Source: Bolinopsis microptera
Lineage: Eukaryota; Ctenophora; Tentaculata; Lobata; Bolinopsidae
Assembly: GCF_026151205.1 (NCBI RefSeq)
Contig: NC_087081.1
Location: 6,815,246-6,879,245 of the forward strand
DNA: 64,000 nucleotides
Direction: 5' to 3'
Of this stretch, positions 58,020-64,000 are shown in pieces; within the stretch, counting starts at the first letter, position 1, and each line of letters begins with the position of its first letter. Position numbers and translations under genes: made by a program. Under the pieces are notes generated by a model, which worked only from the letters and a program-made list of their open reading frames with translations, was not told the origin of the DNA and searched no databases.

Positions 58020-61000
58020 CTATTGTAACAAAATTAGTGAGTGATCAGGTGATTTTATGAAATTGAGTGACTTGAAGTGATTAAGTGTTGGTTTATTTAC
58101 CTTACTTTCACTCATAACATCCATCTCTATAGTTTCCACAATAACATTCTGACCATGCCTTGGCCTTCGTACAATTACGCTTACAGAATTCAAGGTTTTA
58201 CTCCAAGTGTTTTTAAAGTTTTTGACCGCTTCGTGAAGCGACGAATTTATAGTCTCATTGTAAAGCACCGGATTGATGGCAGAGTTTATGGGCAAAACAA
58301 TTATTGAAAAATAAGAGTACATCGGAGTGGCATCTAGTACTTCAAACGAGTGCAGAAGGCAGATAGCTAAGAAAGGACACCAACATACCAGGTCGGTCGT
58401 TATTAATATTGCGATCTTCCTCTGCATTTTCCTGTGTCGTTTGCGGAGACACTTCTTAGACCTATCATCAGCGACTAGGTTTGAAGAGGGTACAGCTGAT
58501 AAGTTTATCAGGACATAAGAGAAGGTTATTACGAATATGCAAATAAAGTTCAGTAATAAAACTGACCAGACAAAGAATCGCTGAGGATCCTCGTTAGTTA
58601 CGAAATATTTGAACAGACAGACTGGGTCATTTCCATAAAATCTGAGAGGATGTCGCCTTATCCCACCATGATCTCGTGAGAACATTGTGTCTACTAGCTC
58701 ATTTATCACAGACCATTTTAATACCTTCTTCTTCATCCGACCAAAGTATTCCTGAAAGATACTGAAATGGGCGGTTTTACTTTTACTTCCAACAAAAAGT
58801 CGGATGTGTCGGTCATACACCAGGCCGTTCACAAAGAAATCCTCCATGACTGGCAGAAGAGGCAGGACCGCTATCGTTACTGATGCCAAAAATATCACCG
58901 CACAGATCAGAGACATCTTAACCCAGAATCTACAACTCACATTTCTAGGAGCTGTAAAAGAGTTAACAGAGCGGTAGCGGATGATACTCAATGCTGTCAT
59001 GGAGAGAAGTGAAATCTGGGAACCTATAGTGCTGCCCACCCCTATCAGGCTGCAGACTTTGCTGGTCAACCACTCTACCTGAAATACGCAGAACGTCTCG
59101 CCGTAATGAATGTCAAGTCCAGACAAAACAACCAAGTACACTCCCGTCAGGAGGTCTCCCAATCCTATCAGCACAATAAAGATCTTGTTCGTCACCGAAT
59201 TTACATGTTTACTCTCCCATTTTCCAAACAGTGACTGTGACATAGTAACAAAGTTTAGAGCCATGGCTAGTATTCCGATCACCGCTGCGGTGATCTTTAA
59301 ATAAATCTTGTTGATTATCTGTCTCCCACACTCATCATTACACTCGTCAGACGTGTCGGGACAGTCGATACTACCGTCACATTTCTGGGACAGAGCAAGA
59401 TAGTCCTGAGAAACGCAGAGGAAATTGTTGGTACATTGTCTCTCATCCGAACCATCTCCGCAGTTGTCAATCAGGTTACATACATGTTCAAAAGGAACAC
59501 AGTTGCTGTTATCGCACACAAAGAAGTCGTTATGGTAGAGATTATCCCTGGATCTAACTGCGAAGGTGATCTCTGAATTGCTCCTGATAGAGTATATCCT
59601 ACCGGGGAACTGGTTGGCACAGGAACTGTGCTGTATTGGTTTAGTAAGAGGACAGCTAGAGTTGACACACTGACCAGTACAGCTCAGATAAACATAAGCT
59701 TCACCAAACATATAGTCACAGCTGAGCCGTCTCCCGGGAGCTGCTACTTCTGTTGAACTAGTTTTACCCAAGAACTCATAGTTCTCAAGCTTGAATGATA
59801 CCGTTCTACAGAGTGAGTTTTGGGACCTTTGGATTTCTATGAGACCATCCAGGCAACTTGGGAAGATAACAACTTTAGGAGTGGTGATGGATCCTTCAAT
59901 TGAGACCACTCTGTTAGAGGTGCTAATTGTGTTACTGGAGATCTGACACACCCTGATCTCGTTACCACACGTCTCCACTTTGTCGCACAAACTTGGTAAC
60001 TCTACAAATGAGCCTGAAGCACAGAGATACACTTCACTGCACATCTCTTCCATCTCCCTGTACCTCCTGGTAATTCCGGATCCACAAGTAGGCCACTGTT
60101 CACTCTCGTCCTCACCACCCTGACAGTCCTCCACACCATCATTAACCCACACAAGAGGAAAATTCACTACATTTATTGAACTAGTATCCAAACTGAAGGG
60201 TCTGGTGCAGGTGCAGACAGTTCTCTTAAGACAAGGAGCTCCCAATTCATCAGTATTATCAGGACAGTCCACCCTTCCGTCACACAGCTGGTGTTTGTGT
60301 AGCAAACAGGAAATACTCGTCTCCACACATAGCTTGTCCAGTCCATTATCACAGAGTTGAGGGAGAAACCTGCTCTGTTTGGTACACACAGCAGTTCTGG
60401 ATACTGTGGAAATATAGCCGTTAATTTCACAACTGAGGACCACTCTGGAAGGGTCTGAACAGTTGGTCTGATCCAGCCCGTTATCACACATTGGTGTATC
60501 TGAGAAGGTAGAACAGCGAGTTGAGTTGATAAGGGGAACCACCAAACCTCCCCTAGTACAGGCTGTAATGTTCTCTTGATCGCACAGACTCACCCCAGTA
60601 CTCTCTTCATCACAGGACAACTGATTACATCTCATGTACATGGGTGAAATATACCTGGTATCGGCATCACAATAAATCCCGTACGTGAATCCGTTACAAT
60701 AAGCCTCATCTTCACAGTAGTTATCAAAGAAATTAACAATTTGACACTCACCGTCACAGATCTTACTCGCCTCGAACTCCCCGCCCGTCCTCATGGTATA
60801 CATGTCGTTAGAGCAGTCTTCCTCGTCTATTTCAATGTTTTTGCAGTCCTCCGTTCCATCGCAGAACTTTAACCAGCTCCCTCTACTCATAGTGTCTGTG
60901 TACATGCCATACTTACTCGAATTGGGGATGTACCAGATCTGACCAGGCGCCAACATACTCTGCTTCATTGGATCACAAACGAACCCACAGAGAGTCCTGT

Positions 61001-61313
61001 GTTTTTCCTGGTAGAATGAGTCGGTGGTTTTCCGGAAGTTAAGGAAATCAGAGTATCCCCTCAGTCCACAAGCCTGGTAAGAGATGGGGTCATTGGAGCA
61101 GGTTCCATTAACTGTCACCTGCCTCAACCGTCCCAGGTACGTGGTTCTCAGGAAGTATGTCTCGCTGGAGAACGGGCATTTCATCACCAAGGAGGAAGTG
61201 TTTTTACATGCCAGCTGCAGGAAGTTGTAGAACTCTATCACCTCAGTCTCACAAGTGGTACCCCTCTCAAGGAGGAGTTGTAGGAGGAAACACAGTCGTA
61301 ACACTCGTATCAT
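58020..61313 (-). CDS. LDLa-containing rhodopsin-type GPCR (GRL101/relaxin-receptor-like), single exon, 1097 aa
   Basis: Plasma-membrane receptor with a large cysteine-rich ectodomain and seven helices. A signal peptide (MIRVLRLCFLLQLLL) is followed by about 640 extracellular residues with many Cys pairs. LDL-receptor class A motifs are clear at about 336-361 (CDGRVDCPDNTDE), 599-627 (CGDGSDERQC) and 632-658 (CDGSIDCPDTSDEC), with degenerate Cys-Asp-Gly repeats earlier. Helices lie at about 667-690, 708-730, 752-778, 798-823, 913-940, 966-988 and 998-1018. Class A marks are LGD in TM2 (D720), C754-C899 as the TM3-ECL2 disulfide pair, CWCP in TM6 and NPVLY in TM7. The DRY position reads IRY, so the acidic residue is lost. 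ECL2 is very long (about 85 residues). There are no leucine-rich repeats, unlike LGR7/8. LDLa plus class A helices fit GRL101-type receptors; the ligand is unknown. The gene is intronless, suggesting a retrocopy or an intron-poor family, and the frame is intact. Confidence 0.9.
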   Translation of the reverse strand: MIRVLRLCFLLQLLLERGTTCETEVIEFYNFLQLACKNTSSLVMKCPFSSETYFLRTTYLGRLRQVTVNGTCSNDPISYQACGLRGYSDFLNFRKTTDSFYQEKHRTLCGFVCDPMKQSMLAPGQIWYIPNSSKYGMYTDTMSRGSWLKFCDGTEDCKNIEIDEEDCSNDMYTMRTGGEFEASKICDGECQIVNFFDNYCEDEAYCNGFTYGIYCDADTRYISPMYMRCNQLSCDEESTGVSLCDQENITACTRGGLVVPLINSTRCSTFSDTPMCDNGLDQTNCSDPSRVVLSCEINGYISTVSRTAVCTKQSRFLPQLCDNGLDKLCVETSISCLLHKHQLCDGRVDCPDNTDELGAPCLKRTVCTCTRPFSLDTSSINVVNFPLVWVNDGVEDCQGGEDESEQWPTCGSGITRRYREMEEMCSEVYLCASGSFVELPSLCDKVETCGNEIRVCQISSNTISTSNRVVSIEGSITTPKVVIFPSCLDGLIEIQRSQNSLCRTVSFKLENYEFLGKTSSTEVAAPGRRLSCDYMFGEAYVYLSCTGQCVNSSCPLTKPIQHSSCANQFPGRIYSIRSNSEITFAVRSRDNLYHNDFFVCDNSNCVPFEHVCNLIDNCGDGSDERQCTNNFLCVSQDYLALSQKCDGSIDCPDTSDECNDECGRQIINKIYLKITAAVIGILAMALNFVTMSQSLFGKWESKHVNSVTNKIFIVLIGLGDLLTGVYLVVLSGLDIHYGETFCVFQVEWLTSKVCSLIGVGSTIGSQISLLSMTALSIIRYRSVNSFTAPRNVSCRFWVKMSLICAVIFLASVTIAVLPLLPVMEDFFVNGLVYDRHIRLFVGSKSKTAHFSIFQEYFGRMKKKVLKWSVINELVDTMFSRDHGGIRRHPLRFYGNDPVCLFKYFVTNEDPQRFFVWSVLLLNFICIFVITFSYVLINLSAVPSSNLVADDRSKKCLRKRHRKMQRKIAILITTDLVCWCPFLAICLLHSFEVLDATPMYSYFSIIVLPINSAINPVLYNETINSSLHEAVKNFKNTWSKTLNSVSVIVRRPRHGQNVIVETIEMDVMSESKVNKPTLNHFKSLNFIKSPDHSLILLQ

Positions 61314-62183
61314 CTCTCCTGGGATCCCCTTTAGTCAGTAAGTAAGATCGCAAAATATGAGTATCATTTCAAACAATTTGAGCTTTATGTAGTGGTATAA
61401 AATGCGTTGCGGTAGCATTTAACCCCTTTGTTCTTTGCAGATCAAAAGCTTTACGTCAAATCTGTTAACTCCATTCGAAACTTGCATAAAGGTATTATTG
61501 AATGAACCGAGCGTACTATAAATCACTCTATGCAAGTATGCATATGGAACCTTGAAATTTTTCTAAAAGTGCCCCCGATAGTTTTTGAACGCTTATCTGC
61601 TTATGCAGCAAAACCCCTGTTATGTATTTTACACAATTTCGACGAAAAAATATGGGATGGTCAATCCAACAACAAGTTCGTAAAAATATTTCAGTTTTTG
61701 AGCCACTTCCAAATATGAAAAAAAATGCGGGGAAGGAAATCATTTCTTGGAATTGCATGTCGGCAGTACCTTCAATAGGCAAGGCCAAGATTGTTTCGCA
61801 ACGTTAAGAATAAGTGAAAATATAGGTTTGAGGAACGTCGCGAAGTCGCGACTTTGACCTGTAAAACCAATTAACGCTGCAGGCTTTATCATTCTGGATA
61901 CATTTGCAAAACCTGCCCATTTTAGCAATGGTTAGGGTTTGCAGTTTAGATAGCCATGTGGCACGCTGCAAATAAATTATTCGAGAAATTCTTCTCGAAT
62001 AATTTTCAAGACTTGATGTCATCAATTTATTATCGGAGAAAAAAAGATTTAAATGGCTTTGCTCCAAATCGATTATTTGAAACTCTTACCAACCATCAAA
62101 TTTTGAAAGAGAGAACAAAGCTTTCGAGCGTGCTAAATCACTCTACGGTCGATCTTCGAGATTGTTCTAAAAGGGCCCCCGAC
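61314..62183. other. repeat-derived stretch upstream of the receptor gene
   Basis: No gene. Two diverged copies of one sequence, in the same order, lie around 61500-61595 and 62115-62183 + 62341-62360: CGAGCGT.CTA...AAATCACTCTA, then TTCTAAAAG.GCCCCCGA.AGTT. A hairpin TTATTCGAGAA / TTCTCGAATAA lies at about 61977-62003. Confidence 0.5.
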
Positions 62184-62982
62184 CAGGGACAAAAGGATTT
62201 CGCGGCATGTACGAAATCGCGAAATTTCCCATTCTCCGCGACAAATTTTATGTATAGTTTAATGTATAGCCTGTTAAATTTCGCGGTATCGCGAAATTTG
62301 GCCAAAATAATCGCGAAATCCTTTTGTCCCTGCCCCCGACAGTTGAAACCAGCTTGAATCGATGTATTTTCGGACGCTGATTCAGAATCACCCCCAATCC
62401 CATGACATAGGGCCGGGTTAAAATGCTCCCCTGCCGAGATATTGGCGAAAAACTGTCTTGATCACGTGATTTGACCGTGGAAGGAAGTTGGTCGAATTTT
62501 TCTTTAGGGTTAGGGTTTCAGCATATGCTTTTGTTAGGGATTGGGTTAGTGTAGGAGTTGGGATCAGACTAGAGGGTTAGGGTTTCGAATGGTCGTTCAG
62601 GGCCAGCTAGAGAACGGGTTGAAAAAGTCACGTGACAGTCGAGTGTAGAGTGATTACTGATTAATCATCATCCCAAAGCTTTCAGAATCTAGAGATTATT
62701 TGAATCAAATCGAACACAAAGGACCAACATAGATTAAATGTTTGATAATGGCTTAAATCGGTCTTTTCGCAAATGGGTAGGGTTTGCAGTTTAGATAGCC
62801 ATGTGGCACGCTGCAACTAAATTATTGAAGAAATTCTTCTCAAATAATTTAGTACGAGAAGAATTTCTCGTACTAAAGAGACAAAGAAAGCTTTCAGAAT
62901 CTAGAGATTATCTGATTCAAATCGAACACAAAGAACCAAAATAGATTAATTGTTTGCTAATGGCTTAAATCGGTCTTTTCTT
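61924..62982 (+). repeat. local duplications
   Basis: GGTTAGGGTTTGCAGTTTAG and the following ATAGCCATGTGGCACGCTGC occur at 61927 and again near 62778, each followed by a GAAATTCTTCTC hairpin. Separately, AAAGCTTTCAGAATCTAGAG to GGCTTAAATCGGTCTTTTC occurs at 62677-62768 and 62888-62980. The order suggests repeated segmental duplication of one transposon-like unit. Confidence 0.75.
62184..62332. mobile_element. hAT MITE, 149 bp, with perfect 8-bp target duplication
   Basis: Both ends are the perfect 21-bp inverted repeat beginning CAGGGACAAAAGGATTTCGC, flanked by CCCCCGAC at 62176-62183 and 62333-62340. The interior has further inverted GCGAAATTT motifs. The paralogous sequence near 61572 reads GTGCCCCCGATAGTT without the insertion, giving an empty site. 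Confidence 0.93.
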
Positions 62983-64000
62983 CAAAAAACTATTACGAAA
63001 TTTCTTCAGAAAACTATTACGAAATGTTCTTTTTTGAATTCACTACATCCATCTTATATAACCATGATATTTTGACTCATGGTCAAACTCAAAGGTCTCA
63101 TTGATATTCATGTAAAAAGAAAAAAAATTAAATAAATTTCTAGCTCGAACACAATCCCCTTTACTCATTTCTCAAGACTACTTTAACTACCGTTCACTAA
63201 ACCTTGACTGCGACTTCGTTAACAAGGTTTGGCCGGTAGAGGGTCTGTAGTAGTCCCATTACCTTAGTATTGCTGTACATGTACTGCACAATCCCATTGC
63301 ACAAATTTTAAGAAAAAGTTTTGTCTCGTCAAGCTGATTACGATTCTGTATAAAGTATTTTTTAAAAAACTGACACTTAGAGTTATAATAGGTATTTTAA
63401 GCCTTAAAGTTAAATTTGCCATTTTTGGCCCTTTTTTACATGAATATTTTATCTTACTAAGACCTTTGAGGCCATATTTCGTACCTTAAATCTCAAAATT
63501 GAGATAAATCCGGTTTCAAAAACTTGGACATGATCATCAGCTACACTCACAAGAATTTTTGGAACGATATCTCAAGACTTGTGCTTTTGTGTGATTGGTA
63601 GCATGTACATATTTGTCCACCGTGAAAATTTCTGCTTCTCTCGACCTTATTTGGTTTGTAACTTCGTCATCTATTGTTCAATTATATAATCCTTTAGAGG
63701 GCTTTTTATATGGATTGATATCAGTTTTAAGTAAAAATATCAGTCAAAAACCTTGAAAAATGACTAAAACTACTACAGTGACAGACTTTACCAAATTGAA
63801 AGAAATCTCAAAAAGAAAAAGCGAATCTTTTCGAAAGTGCGTACTGTCGAAATATTTATTATACATTTTCATAGTTTGAAGACAAATCGAGGGTCCAACC
63901 AAAAAAGGTTTAATTAGTGTTATGTATGATGTTATGTATAATTTACTATTTTGTAATCTAGCACCGCAAATATTTAACATTTTGCCGCGAATTTCCGATT
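62983..64000. other. non-coding stretch, nothing recognised
   Basis: AT-rich sequence without a supported exon, tandem repeat or element with readable ends. Loose TTAGGG-like words at 62508-62590, just before it, are too few and scattered to be a telomere block. Confidence 0.4.

Noticed and set aside
62505-62592. Interstitial telomere block (TTAGGG words)
   Set aside because: Only a few scattered words with irregular spacing; no tandem array.

Overview
The window is AT-rich nuclear DNA from an invertebrate animal. The signs are spliced genes with GT/AG introns and consistent phases, LINE, SINE and DNA-transposon debris, very large tandem repeats, a Na+/K+-ATPase alpha start with the animal exon layout, and an intronless LDLa/7TM receptor of the GRL101/relaxin-receptor type. 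A cnidarian or other early-branching or soft-bodied invertebrate is plausible, but the sequence does not settle it. No operon, CRISPR or viral gene was recognised.

Layout, minus-strand block (about 4-13.7 kb): the first two coding exons of a Na+/K+-ATPase alpha subunit (3962-4991); the 5' part of an unrecognised PPxY-bearing protein (7839-8778) with an array of eight CACGTG E-boxes upstream; three phase-matched exons of an unrecognised Ser/Pro/Lys-rich protein (10009-10801) that runs into a 766-bp DNA transposon; and a complete three-exon gene for a small secreted, helical, cytokine-like protein of 166 residues (12466-13550) with two TATATAAG boxes.

Layout, plus-strand block (about 17-57.4 kb): exons at 17085-19441, 35905-36020, 46188-46794 and 57175-57411, most with matching phases. 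They look like one gene of at least 40 kb, or two neighbouring genes, for a long, acidic, largely disordered protein with PxxP motifs. Its introns hold most of the repeats: a 7.2-kb minisatellite of 31-bp units, a composite (TTACCTGG)n array, a 19-bp array, a 2-kb almost pure pyrimidine tract, at least three hAT-type elements, a 153-bp-arm foldback element and two tRNA-derived SINEs. The 1097-residue receptor gene (58020-61313, minus) lies tail to tail with this gene. The last 2.7 kb is repeat-derived and includes a small hAT MITE with a perfect 8-bp target duplication.

The most unusual feature is that tandem repeats copy splice-site architecture. Each 31-bp unit of the large satellite reads on the transcribed strand as branch point, pyrimidine tract and AG, and the array ends on a coding exon. 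A real 3' splice site near 10.8 kb is triplicated. A 47-bp repeat near 16.3 kb carries an acceptor, a 14-nt microexon-like segment and a donor in every unit. The gene models are read by eye from frames, splice sites and phases, without transcript data.
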